Source: Lingula anatina
Taxonomy: Eukaryota; Brachiopoda; Lingulata; Lingulida; Lingulidae
Reading direction: 5' to 3'
DNA: 33,713 nt
Assembly: GCF_001039355.2 (NCBI RefSeq)
Contig: NW_019773739.1
Coordinates: 21,272-54,984, forward strand
How positions within the stretch are numbered: the first letter of the stretch is position 1; each line of letters starts with the position of its first letter. The translations under genes were made by a program, and so were the position numbers. The notes below the pieces were generated by a model, which saw only the letters and a program-made list of their open reading frames with translations, was not told the origin of the DNA and did no database searches. Positions 20,288-28,229 of this stretch are shown one piece after another.

Positions 20288-21227
20288 GTGTGTTTCATTT
20301 ACATGCACACTATGATTTTATTTGAAGTATGTTGGGTTTGAAATGGTTTTATTTATTTTTTTTTAGGACTTACACTTTAATTTGGTTTGGGAACAAATCA
20401 ATCTGCAGGTTTTTTGGAATAGCACTGAAATTTCACATCAGGCAGTATTACTTTTGTCTCTTTTTTCAGAGATTCCACGTGCGAACTCTTCAGACTCACT
20501 GGCCAGCAGTACTGACAGTGTCAATGGCAAAGCGCCCATCCCAGTGAGTGACCAGTCCCAAGGACCCCACCCCAGCATGACCAGTGACCAATCCAAGCAG
20601 GACGGGTACGAGTCCCAGCCATCCTTAGCCAACAATGAGAACCCGCACTCGCAGACTCTACACAAAGATCTTACCAGCATCAACAGTGCACGAGCCTCTA
20701 CTTCGAGAACAGAGGATGTTGGGCCAATTGAAAGCATGAGCCTGACCATCATTCAATCCAGGCAGGAAAGCTATGACTCCGAGGCCCAGCCATTCTTTAC
20801 CAATGATGAGGACCCGGACTCACAGACTGTACACAGAGATCTTGCCAGCATCAACAGTGCACCAAGCTCTACTACGAGAACAGAGGATGTTCGGCCAAAT
20901 GGAAGCATGAACATGACCATCAACCAATCCAGGCAGGAAAGCTACGAGTCTGAGTCCCAGCCATTCTCAGCCGACAATATGGACCTGAATTCACAGACTC
21001 CACGAAAAGATCTCGCCAGCATCAACACTGCACCTGCCTCTACTGGGAGAAAAGAGGCTTTTCAACCAAATGGAAGCATACCGGTTAACGAGAATGCCAG
21101 TTTTAACAGACAGCATCCAGAGAATGATTTCAGTACCACCTGTGAAGGGGAACAGCCTTCCTCTACAAGAGTGGAGCTTGAACCAGTGAATGCATACACC
21201 AGTGTGCGCTTAGACAGCTTTAAATGA
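13858..21227 (+). CDS. TNF receptor superfamily-like transmembrane receptor, nine exons
   Basis: Proposed coding exons are 13858-13905, 15705-15864, 16338-16458, 17163-17317, 18379-18448, 18878-18933, 19540-19779, 20108-20140 and 20470-21227. Phases agree at every junction and give about 546 residues. The order is a signal-type hydrophobic core (LLLVLLTC), a cysteine-rich ectodomain with TNFR spacing such as CIPCPEGQY and VCGTCLVGY, and one membrane helix at about residues 228-253 followed by KK. A tail of about 290 residues holds three tandem repeats of 53-57 residues. Two repeats contain SRQE, fitting the TRAF2-type consensus (P/S/A/T)x(Q/E)E. No death domain is visible. All introns are GT-AG except one GC-AG. 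Exons 2 to 9 are well supported; the first exon is tentative. It is likely a plasma membrane receptor for a TNF-like ligand. A paralogue starts at about 31.8 kb. Confidence 0.8.
14501..14780 (+). repeat. Interspersed repeat fragment in intron 1
   Basis: The stretch reads AAAGTTATGGGCCAATTAA, GATGAAATTTTCAGGAACTG, TTTTGGTGGTGATCAGGATC and, after an A-run, GCTGCCTTGGCGGAGCTTTG, GCGCTCTCGAAG. From memory this order of phrases resembles a repeat dispersed in fish and marine invertebrate genomes. The family name and exact limits are not established here. Confidence 0.45.
14900..14970 (-). repeat. tRNA-like SINE head (minus strand)
   Basis: On the minus strand it reads GGCTCGGTAGCTCAGTTGG with an intact A box, and later GGTTCAAATCC with an intact B box. 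The ends can pair (GGCTCG with CGAGTC), but the T stem and anticodon stem are mispaired. This fits a tRNA-derived SINE or tRNA pseudogene rather than a working tRNA. Its A-box half is repeated inverted at 15119-15170. Confidence 0.7.
14961..15129. repeat. Inverted repeat joining two tRNA-like heads
   Basis: The left arm, 14961-15020 (GAGCCAGTAGCACGAAAATG, ACACTCCTAGTGACGATTCTG), mirrors the right arm at 15071-15129 (CAGAATCGTCAATAGGAGTG, TGCATTTTCGTGCTACGGGC). The 50-bp loop holds two CACAGCCATAT copies. Confidence 0.85.
15119..15242 (+). repeat. Second tRNA-like head and third copy of the arm
   Basis: GGGCTCTGTAGCACAGTTGG followed by GGGAGAGCAG is an A-box-like half with an internal duplication of TAGCACAGTTGGGA. 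At 15186-15242 the right arm recurs in direct orientation (CATATCAGAATCATCAATAG ending GTGCTACTGAGCT). The three partial units suggest repeated insertion or rearrangement of one SINE. Confidence 0.7.
15705..15864 (+). CDS. Receptor gene 1 exon 2: signal core and first cysteines
   Basis: The exon lies between acceptor TTGTTAATTTTCAG and donor GTAGGT, phase 0 in and phase 1 out. It encodes a basic stretch, RARWKKR, then LLLVLLTC, then GGLQCG and VCCMDITCLPG. The last motifs match the paralogous exon at 31786-31942 (GGLQCENG, VCCQDITCGPG), confirming frame and borders. Another frame with an ATG inside this exon does not continue into exon 3. Confidence 0.85.
15925..16168. mobile_element. Fold-back MITE family C, copy 1, in intron 2
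   Basis: The left arm (AAATATGG, ACATGAAAGGAAGACC, CTCTCCGCCTCTCACATGCC) is mirrored by the right arm (GGCATGTGAGAGGTGGAGAG, AGTCTTCCTTTCATGT, CCATATTTGG). The same words in the same order form the copy at 24311-24618. The ends are less well defined here, and an N at 16169 lies at the right edge. Confidence 0.8.
16338..16458 (+). CDS. Receptor gene 1 exon 3: cysteine-rich domain
   Basis: Borders are AATTTTCAG and GTGAGT, phase 1 in and phase 2 out. The exon encodes TQAEPCNAGDPSSSSC, IPCPEGQYQTR and RLTCSV. The paralogous exon at 33232-33355 has the same phases and cysteine positions (ACEEGN, ACDPCETGTRQETR, TSCEL). Confidence 0.88.
16544..16898. mobile_element. Palindromic MITE with CAGGGGCGGAT termini
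   Basis: A 165-bp unit (16544-16708) begins CAGGGGCGGATTGAGGCC and ends GGATCTGCCCCTG. An inverted copy of the same sequence follows at 16745-16898, ending GGCCTAAATCCGCCCCTG. Both contain TTCCGGAAGA, CAGATTTTCAAGTT and GGAAGACTGTCAGAA. ATAAT flanks the first unit on both sides. Such termini are typical of non-autonomous DNA transposons, possibly hAT-like. It lies in intron 3. Confidence 0.88.
17163..17317 (+). CDS. Receptor gene 1 exon 4: cysteine-rich domain
   Basis: The acceptor is TTTCTTTCAG and the donor GTAGGA, phase 2 in and phase 1 out. The exon encodes LNCTQSHREYVTRGSS, ESVCGTCLVGYKET, IGTCIKNMCPIGQEP, with CxxC spacing typical of TNFR cysteine-rich modules. The overlapping ORFs at 17115-17389 are shadows of this exon. 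Confidence 0.87.
17709..17786. repeat. Short local repeat GGGACCAATTTCCTGTAGGA
   Basis: Three near-identical 20-bp units start at about 17709, 17742 and 17765, within the intron between exons 4 and 5. No other structure was recognised at 17318-18378 apart from a C-run at 18137-18149. Confidence 0.75.
18379..18448 (+). CDS. Receptor gene 1 exon 5: cysteine-rich segment
   Basis: The acceptor TATTTTAG precedes GTTGCCAGTGG and the donor is GTAAGT, phase 1 in and phase 2 out. It encodes CQWCGTGNFSAEED and KPCKRRT, continuing the CxxC rhythm of the ectodomain, with a potential N-glycosylation site, NFS. Confidence 0.85.
18651..18692. repeat. (CA)n microsatellite
   Basis: CA repeats with a central CCCACCCACC interruption, in the intron between exons 5 and 6. 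Confidence 0.95.
18878..18933 (+). CDS. Receptor gene 1 exon 6: last cysteine-rich segment
   Basis: A short 56-bp exon between TTTTTTTAG and GTAAGC, phase 2 in and phase 1 out. It encodes CNCTLMEGNATMDNRCSL with potential N-glycosylation sites NCT and NAT. The phase agreement on both sides is the main support for so small an exon. Confidence 0.82.
19099..19131. repeat. (TATG)n microsatellite
   Basis: About eight TATG units in the intron between exons 6 and 7; the rest of 18934-19539 shows nothing recognisable. Confidence 0.95.
19540..19779 (+). CDS. Receptor gene 1 exon 7: transmembrane segment
   Basis: Borders are CATTTTCAG and GTAATG, phase 1 in and out. After DVSLCNDAYVT, a juxtamembrane acidic-basic pattern VDRD leads into a helix of about 26 residues rich in Val, Ile and Leu. 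A KKGY stop-transfer sequence and a CPCE pair, a candidate palmitoylation site, follow. The orientation is type I: cysteine-rich part outside, tail inside. Confidence 0.9.
20108..20140 (+). CDS. Receptor gene 1 exon 8: 33-nt microexon with GC donor
   Basis: The acceptor CTTGTAG precedes ATGATGTTG. The exon ends ACCTCAG and is followed by GCAAGT, the usual form of a GC-AG intron donor. It is symmetric (phase 1 to phase 1), so it adds 11 acidic residues (DDVVDDVGPTS) or can be skipped without a frameshift. Using GTGATA four bases later would break the frame. Confidence 0.6.
20250..20283. repeat. (CT)n microsatellite
   Basis: A CT run between exons 8 and 9, with more CT-rich sequence from 20216. 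Confidence 0.95.
20470..21227 (+). CDS. Receptor gene 1 exon 9: repeat-containing cytoplasmic tail and stop
   Basis: The acceptor is TCTTTTTTCAG, entered in phase 1; the frame ends at TGA. The 252 codons are Ser, Thr, Asn and Gln rich and carry three tandem repeats (20574-20732, 20733-20903, 20904-21074). Consensus words are SMxxTxxQSRQESYxSExQPF, SQTxxxDLASINxA and RTEDVxPNGS. SRQE occurs at about residues 391-394 and 448-451; the first repeat has SKQD at 336-339. Each repeat also has a tyrosine in a Y(E/D)S context. No death domain or other folded domain is seen. Confidence 0.88.
20574..21074 (+). repeat. Three tandem coding repeats (159, 171, 171 bp)
   Basis: Repeat starts are marked by AGCATG or AGCATA at 20574, 20733 and 20904, and the next partial unit begins at 21075. 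The second and third units are closer to each other than to the first, suggesting the latest duplication made these two. Confidence 0.92.
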
Positions 21228-21471
21228 AGATCAATATTTATGATAATCAAGATATAAGATGCCCCTCCCACTCACCACCCCCTATCCTCCTTTAGCTTCG
21301 GGATGTCCTTTTTTATCATTATTTGTATTAAGAGTTTGTCTTAAAGGTATGGTATCCATGTTCTGCAATTTCCCAAAGGCATAATTTAGACGTCTGCATA
21401 TCCTGTGGAGGAACATACTTATCGTTGCCAATTCATACTTAAAAATGATAAAATCACTCATTCACATTACA

Positions 21472-21477
21472 AATAAA
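21472..21477 (+). terminator. Candidate polyadenylation signal AATAAA
   Basis: An AATAAA lies about 245 bp after the receptor stop codon, with a second in AAATAAATGG near 21490. Chance occurrence is likely in AT-rich DNA. Confidence 0.3.
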
Positions 21478-22154
21478 CTACCTGATCTAAATAAATGGCC
21501 AGACATATAGAACAAATTGTTTAAGCATTTAAAATGGTATAAAATATTCAATTGGAGGGAAGTGCAATGAATCAGGGCTAGGAGAAAATTGCTTCTATTT
21601 TGAGAATTTAATGTTGCAGAATCTAGGGTAGGATGCTTATAATTAAAGATGATAAAATTGCTAATATATCTGTGTTGGCCTAGGAATTCCTCAGGAAAAA
21701 TGATTAGGCCAGCGTAATCCCTTTGAATGTGAATGAAGATTAGCAAATCAGGACTTTTTTTATTTACACATGATTGTCAGGCAGTATTAATGGCCAGTTT
21801 TAAACAAGAATGAAAGAATGACATTGAATATTCTGAGTCAGTTTGAGCTAAGACAGATCAGTATTGCTCCACAGATACCACTCCACTGAAGCAAATGGAT
21901 CTGTTTTAAGAAAGAAACAAAATGTCAAAATTACCAGAACAAAAATCTACTTCATTTTAGATGATATAATTATCCTGTTTACTTTGATTTATCTTTATTA
22001 TATAGTGAGAAGTTTTTATAACCTCGGTGTGATGGTGATGAAAATATTGTATTACGTGTAAAGTGAAAGCATTATTTAATGTGTATGTCAGTGACAGAGC
22101 TTAGTTATATAATTTTTAAACAGTGTGGCAGTGTAGTCTCAAACCTGGATGACA

Positions 22155-22411
22155 ACTAGAACTCAATACCCAGACCCTATCATACTAATTGTGCATTGAT
22201 CTATCTCCGAGGGAATTATTGCTAAATTGCAATCAACTTAAGCAGCTTAGATGTCTGTCACTCCTACTGAAGCTGTTAGGGGGTTATTAACTATCATTAA
22301 ACAGCTTTAGTAGGCATGCCAGACATCTAAGCCTCTTAAGCTGAAAGCATTTTAGCAAGAAACCCCTTGGAGATAGATCGATCCTGTTAGATGAATGGGA
22401 ACCCAGTCCTA
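22155..22411. mobile_element. Palindromic derivative of MITE family A
   Basis: GATGACA flanks the element at 22148-22154 and 22412-22418. Its left half has GATCTATCTCCGAGGG, CTTAGATGTCTGTC, CTCCTACTGAAGCTGTTAGG and GGGTTATTAACTATC, parallel to family A copy 1. Its right half is the inverted form of the same half (AACAGCTTTAGTAGG, CAGACATCTAAG, GGAGATAGATCGATC). The element is thus made of two opposed left halves. Confidence 0.75.
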
Positions 22412-23254
22412 GATGACAGTAAGGGGAAATATTTCTTCCTTTCAACTATGACACGTTCTTGAATTTGTTACATTTATTATTATTATTATTATTTTTTTTT
22501 TTATATGCTGGAGTGTATTTTGACAGGGCTAAAACTGAAAATGCTACTGGTTTAATACACACTGCACCTCCAAATTTCTGGTCGTAAAAATTTGAGCTAC
22601 GTTTCCCTCCAATCCATTAAGCACAAAAAGTAAGCAAAATTAAAAAATGTGCAAATATTATTTTTCCGAAAATTGTGTAAAGAAACTGATATTTTTATGT
22701 TGTACATTTTGAAACACACATGGCATTTGGTCATGGATTTTTGCATTCATTGATGTGTTGATTAACCCACTTCAAGTACATCTTTAAGAAAAGTGCAGAG
22801 CACTTCACACTAACAAATCCCAAACAATTAAATATAGACCTTTCAGATGTAATGCAGTGTCATTTTAAAATGTGTCAAAACAACTTCGGTTTATGTGCGT
22901 TTTATGAGTATTTTTATATTGGGCAGTGGATGTTAATATGAAGGACTACATAATTATTGTAATATATCCCTTAGTAAGCCATTAGGTTTGGTTTTCGCAT
23001 CCACAACCAGGGGTACTTGTTGATTTTTCACTAAATACTCAATGATATGTCTTTGGCTAATTATGTGCACTTTTTTGTACTGTTTAACAGCAGAGAGTTT
23101 TGTCATGAATTATCCAGACACATATCTGAGAATATTTAGTGAAAAGCCATATTGAAGATGTGATCCTGGTAGAGTGTAAGTTTTTTCCAAAGACGTGCCA
23201 TTATTTGTAAGGAAGAATTATTCACACGTTTCTGGGTTAAAATTTTCTAGGTAG
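22412..23254. other. No gene seen
   Basis: AT-rich intergenic DNA with a TTA/T tract near 22475-22502 and no exon or repeat recognised. Confidence 0.5.
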
Positions 23255-23255
23255 G

Positions 23256-23515
23256 GCAGTGACTCTATCTTTTAGTGGGGAAAATAGTGAGTTTTACAGA
23301 CACTGTTTTTTTAAAGTCAAATTCTTGAAATAAGAAAATGTGTATTGATTAGTTGCAACTAAACTGAAATATACCTTATAGGTATATTCTAAACAAATAT
23401 AAAGCACCACAAATGTTACAAAGAGATATATTTCTAATGAATCAGATTTTAAAATTATGAATTGGAAAAAAAAACTGATAATTTTCCCCACTGAAAAAGT
23501 AGAGTCATTATTGTA
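23256..23515. mobile_element. Fold-back element family D, copy 1
   Basis: The left end GTGACTCTATCTTTTAGTGG, GGAAAATAGTGAGTT mirrors the right end AACTGATAATTTTCCCC, ACTGAAAAAGTAGAGTCATT. The internal sequence is AT-rich and non-coding. The same ends occur at about 24099-24140 and 24778-24820. Confidence 0.75.
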
Positions 23516-23635
23516 ATATTTCCCAACCCGTGGACTGTCAACATATCACCTACTTACGGTGTAGCACAGTTTGTGACAAGAACCATTCACAAGGGTGGGC
23601 AGTCATAGCAAACAGATTGCCTTATTTTTGTATGA

Positions 23636-23922
23636 TAGAAAGGTTCATTTTCTCCGTCAAAAATTAATAGCAATTCAAGATGTTATTAGTAGAATTATCT
23701 TTGAGCAGCAAGTTTTGAGTGCTTAATTCCACTACAGTCTTTTTCAGTGCTATTTTCACTTGTTCCATCCTATAAAATCATTATAACTACTTCAACTTCC
23801 AGTTACTGTAGTAGTGAAACAAGGACAATAGCACTGAGAAAGACTGCAGAACAGTAGAAGTCAAAGATTCCACCTCTAAGGTAATTTTAACATATTTGGA
23901 TGGAGAAAATGAACTTTTTATA
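23636..23922. mobile_element. Large palindrome (family E)
   Basis: Outer arms AAAGGTTCATTTTCTCC and GGAGAAAATGAACTTTT pair. Inner arms CTACAGTCTTTTTCAGTGCT (from 23732) and AGCACTGAGAAAGACTGCAG (to 23849) pair as well, leaving a loop of about 50 bp. A fold-back non-autonomous element is the likely explanation. Confidence 0.75.
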
Positions 23923-24151
23923 TGAGCATAGCAGTACGTAATCCATCCTAATACATGCATTCTGAAATTTGTTTGATATTTGTCTCATTACTGATTATGC
24001 CTGTGATATTACTGAAAACAGCAGACTCTTGCTATGATAAATCACTCCTTGTGGAAAGTCACTCCTTACAAAATGTGCCTCACCCAACAGGTCTAATGCA
24101 GTTTTCAGTGGGAAAAATTATTAACTTTTACAGATACTGTGTACTTTTAGA

Positions 24152-24323
24152 GTGCGTTCAGAACAGCAGACTAACAGATCCACAGGTCAAATATGGCGAC
24201 TGACTTTAAAGCTTGCGGCTTTATTCCTGATCAGATACCCAATAGATCTCCTGCAAGGATAATGCAACAAGCATTCAAGTGGGTCAGCCATATTTAATCC
24301 ACAGGTCTGTTAGACCGCATTCA
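24152..24323. mobile_element. Inner palindrome inside family D copy 2
   Basis: GTGCGTTCAGAACAGCAGAC, AGATCCACAGGTCAAATATGG mirrors CCATATTTAATCCACAGGTCT, GACCGCATTCAC. The inner GCTTGCGGCTTTATTCCTG and CTGCAAGGATAATGCAACAAGC also pair. Part of the left arm (GAACAGCAGACTAA) also mirrors TTAATCTGCTGTTCTTA at 24616-24632, beyond the next palindrome. Confidence 0.75.
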
Positions 24324-24618
24324 CAACAACTTGAGCCAGGCTTTACAAATCCTGGGGACTAAATATGGCGGACGTACATGAAAGAAAAACCGCCTAATCT
24401 TTTAATTGTCTCTCCGCCTCTCATACGCCTCCTCATGTGTAGTCCCAATGGAGCCAAGATATAATGACTGTACCCCTGCAGGGACGACGGGTGGAGAGGC
24501 GTGTGAGATGGGGAGAGACTATTAAAAAGATTAGGCGGTTTTTCTTTCATGTACGTCCCCCATATTTAGTCCCCAGGATTTGTAAAGCCTGGCTCAATTC
24601 GTTATGAATGCGGTCTTA
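24311..24618. mobile_element. Fold-back MITE family C, copy 2
   Basis: Arms of over 100 bp match almost perfectly in inverse: TAGACCGCATTCAC, GAGCCAGGCTTTACAAATCC, TGGGGACTAAATATGG, ACGTACATGAAAGAAAAACC, GCCTAATCTTTT and CTCTCCGCCTCTCA against their complements. The close arm match suggests a young copy. The family recurs in receptor intron 2. Confidence 0.9.
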
Positions 24619-24822
24619 ATCTGCTGTTCTTACTGGGCTCTCAGTCATAAATGCTTGAAATTAGAACATTCCTTGTAAGCAATTAAGCTGGTTACCCTGT
24701 AGTTCTTTTCTATACAGTAATTTCATGCTAAATAGAAATATGGTTTTTAATCATTCCAACATAATATATCTGAAAGATTGATAATTTTCCCCATTGAAAA
24801 GGTCGAGTCATTACTGTAAATT

Positions 24823-25619
24823 AATTGTTGTTAAGTTTGAGTACTTTTAAAATAGATATATATAGTTAAATATGGTCCAAGAAACAGTTTTTCTCCACAT
24901 ATCAAAACTAAATAAGGGACTCTTCTCTTCTGTGAAAGAGAAATGTTTCATATCAATTGCATTGCCTGAAGAGGGTGCTAGTGCAAGCTCATAAATGTTA
25001 GGGAAACAATCTGAAGAAAGAAATGACTGTAATGTTTTTGAGACTGAATGAGTACATATTTTCAAATGGATATTGTCTTATTTTTACTTAAGTTAATTTT
25101 TATTGTTAAGGAACGTTTATATTTATTATATAAGTGATTGAAAAAAGTATTGTTATAATTTTTCTCTTGTCAAAAGATAAATTAAATTTTTTATGCATTT
25201 AGTTATTGGCAGTATACTTGCATGTATTCTCCACCGTATAGTAAATGTGATCTGATTTACAATGATGTCTGCTTTTGCTGCTTAACAAGTTAATTTGGTC
25301 ATTAAAACTGCACTTTTTATTTACAATTTAAAATGCTTAATTTAATCTTTTTGAAGTGATTGTTGAATTATTTACCTTTTAATTAACATTAAAGTGTGTT
25401 TGTATGTATGTGTTTTAAATCAGATTCTTGTGCAGTGCTCTTATTTACATGATTGTGCACTAAAATATATCTTAAACTCTTGCACATATATTATTCAATA
25501 TTATATTACACAATTATTTTACACAATATTATATTATATTATATTATATTATATTATATTATATTTCTACACATCAAGTAAGGACAAATTTTATTGTTGG
25601 AGTAGCAGAACACATTAGC
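24823..25619. other. AT-rich DNA without a gene; (TTATA)n at 25526-25566
   Basis: No exon found. A TTATA pentamer microsatellite precedes the LINE fragment and may mark its 5' boundary. Confidence 0.6.
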
Positions 25620-26665
25620 TTGTGTGTCATGGTCTGAGGGGATCCGAAAAATCCTTTTCACATTTGGCCATAGAGATGTGTGGCTTAGCCAGTCATCTCC
25701 AAAAAACTTCACCACAATTTTCAAACAAAGACAAACTGACCACTTTACCCAAATATGCAGTAGCAAACTTCAAGCCAACAGTAAATTGTCTCTCTTCCGT
25801 ATACTTAACCAAAAGTTTGAAAGGGCAACTTATGTTGATAAAATAACAAATTACGACACCTTATCAACCCTTGCTAAACTACGTCTTAGTGACCATAAAC
25901 TCCACATCGAAACTGGGCGGCACACTAGGCCAAGGTGCGACAGAATCTGTCACCTGTGCACCCAAGGGGTAATTGAAGATGAATACCATTTTATATTCCA
26001 ATGCCCAATGTACAAAGCAGACCGAGTCACCTTTTTTAGTAAAACCTCAATCCTAAAAGCTGATACAAGGTCACCAGACAGTCAATTATGCCATGTATTT
26101 AACAGTGCCAACAAAGATACTTTAGTGTCCCTCTCCAACTTTATAATCAAATCATTCAAGAAAAGAAGTGAAGTGGTTGCTCTGCTTGGTAACTCTTAGC
26201 ATATCCCTTAAAATGTCAATGTATGGTCCCACTGTTATGAGAAGTGACTCTTCAGTGGGACTGAACATGGCACAATATTTATATCTGTGTAACTTATTTA
26301 CTTATCTGTCTTATGTAATTGTCATTAATCGTTATTATCTATGTCATCAAACTGGCTTTAAACAGCCATGTAAACAGCTATGTAACTGTGGTTTTAAGTT
26401 TAAACATATCCTTTTGTGTAACATGTTTATAGTATGTTTATGATAAATTTGCAATCACACCAAGGTTTATCTCATTGCTTAGATAGAATATTTTATGAGT
26501 AATTTTACTAGTACATATGTTCATTATATAAAGATTATTTTTTCATCCACAAATGGCTAGTTAACATAATACCAACTAGAGAAATGGTAATGCACTAATT
26601 GTATTGTACAAGGTCATGACAATCTATGTACCAGTACAGAAATGAATTGAATTGAATTGAATTAA
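25620..26665 (+). mobile_element. 5'-truncated non-LTR retrotransposon (LINE)
   Basis: An open frame to the stop at 26199 encodes the extreme C-terminus of a LINE reverse transcriptase. It includes LAKLRLSDHKLHIETGRHTR and a zinc-binding motif CHLCTQG, EDEYHFIFQCPMY (CxxC, H, C). This arrangement is common at the end of CR1/L2/jockey-like ORF2 proteins. No reverse transcriptase core or endonuclease remains upstream. The 3' untranslated part runs to GAATTGAATTGAATT repeats at 26641-26662. The same 3' end is found at 1953-2014. Confidence 0.85.
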
Positions 26666-27454
26666 TAAAGTTTACTAATCTGTTACCCAGGAAAGGAAGT
26701 CGAGCGTCCCATTTGATTATTACAGGTTAGGACTAGTCAGAGTATCACGATTATAAGTATATGGGATGATTAACACATGAACAAGGTAATGGGGAATAGA
26801 CAACAGTTTCTATAGTAGACTACCATTTGTGTCACACTGGAGTAATGTAACAAAGAGTCAGTTTCCCCATCCATTTGTACAGGTAAGCCGGGCCCTAGAT
26901 TTTGACCCACTTAGGCCAGGCTAACCCTAACCATTATAAGTAAATAGAGGGCAGACTTAGTGTTACACGGACCCTCAGTTTTGTTACAGTTCAGTTAAAG
27001 ATTTTTAGAAATGTATTTGTGTGAGATGTGACCCATAATGTACAAAGTATTAACAAAGTAGAGGTATTCACAAAATAAAACAAAATGTCAGTTTTTGCCT
27101 TGATTTAAATAAAAGTATAATGGAACCGTTTGCTCTACTGTTTTTTTTTTTTTTTTTTTTTTTTTTTTTCAATAATAATAATTCAAATAAAAAGCTGTCA
27201 TATTCATTTTCCAGTCATATGTTTCTAACAGTATTCCTTTTGTAAAAGGAATATAGCCTAAAAGCTATATCCGGGATGTCCAATGTTGCTAGTTATTAAT
27301 GTTATCATCATTTTGTTTTTTTATTTTATTTATTTGTTTTATAAGTTTTGCAAGCATCTTCAGCCCAAAAAAACAAAAGTAACAAAAACAGATAAGAACT
27401 TAGAAAAGCACTTGGAGAATTCAGTCCTCCGTCAAGCCAGCTCAATTCTTATTG
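26666..27454. other. No gene seen; T29 run at 27141-27169
   Basis: Intergenic. TATTCC, then TTTTGTAAAA, then GGAATA forms a small hairpin near 27231-27252. The plus-strand ORF from 27283 runs across a transposon end and is not credible. Confidence 0.5.
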
Positions 27455-27458
27455 TTAA

Positions 27459-27785
27459 AGGGATAATATCTCTTCGTATAAGATCTATATTTCACAATAA
27501 AGACATTGTATACAACTCACAGAAATATAAAATATTATGTTTTACCACAGAAACGGTAGTTAAAGCTATTATTCTGATATCTGAGCTTATCATTAGTTCA
27601 CGAGACCTCCACTGATGGCTATACTCTGCTATAATCTCTTAAGAGATTATTAAAAAAAACTTTAAAGAAAAAAAAGGGACTAACTTTAAATGTAAAAATG
27701 GATTCATTAACCATAACCATATGGGAAAATTGTTGTTTATTCCAGGAAATTTCATTTTTGGCCCAAACGAAGAGTTATTATCCCT
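27459..27785. mobile_element. TTAA-flanked non-autonomous element
   Basis: TTAA at 27455-27458 and 27786-27789 flanks a 327-bp element. Its ends, AGGGATAATATCTCTTCGT and ACGAAGAGTTATTATCCCT, are inverted with one mismatch in 19. TTAA targets are used by piggyBac- and Kolobok-type transposases. An internal 16-bp palindrome, AATCTCTTAAGAGATT, lies near 27634-27649. No transposase frame is present. Confidence 0.8.
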
Positions 27786-27789
27786 TTAA

Positions 27790-28229
27790 TCAATCAACTA
27801 ACAGACAAACAGATAGTGTAATGTGATTTTAATTAAAATAGATTGACGATACTACATGTTTAACTGCTGCGTTTTTTAAAATAGCAGTTAAAAATCTGCT
27901 CAGCTGAATGCAGTGGAACGTGAGTTACTGGGCTCATGGTCAGTAATAAGACTATCCAGTCTTTGTTTCCTTGGCTTTCTCCACAGTGACGAAATTAAAG
28001 AAGATTTTGGTAGCCGTTTTTTTTTTTTCTTTTTTTTTCTTCATATTATTATTATTAGCTTTATTAAAAGTTTGTCTCACTTCAAAACACATCAACGTTG
28101 GAAAACACGTATAGAAACCGGTGCATGTGCAATAAATGTCCACACAGTGAATTTTTGGCTTGGATTTTTTTTATTAGAAACGTAGATACCCAAAACGGGT
28201 CACAGCTTGTTATTTTTTAATGACTTAAA
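27790..28229. other. No gene seen
   Basis: Intergenic stretch with T-runs near 28018-28039. The short ORFs on both strands near 27913-28185 lack coding character. Confidence 0.5.

Larger units (their letters stand above)
24099..24822. mobile_element. Fold-back family D, copy 2, carrying nested insertions
   Basis: The left end TTTTCAGTGGGAAAAATTATT and the right end TGATAATTTTCCCCATTGAA are those of family D copy 1, but here they are about 680 bp apart. The extra length is accounted for by the palindromes at 24152-24323 and 24311-24618. Confidence 0.65.

Noticed and set aside
20382-20469. Start of the receptor tail ORF at the ATG at 20382
   Set aside because: This part is intron sequence ending in a strong TTTTTTCAG acceptor; phase agreement places the exon start at 20470.
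20470-21227. Death domain in the receptor tail
   Set aside because: The tail is low-complexity and repetitive, without the hydrophobic helix pattern of a death domain.
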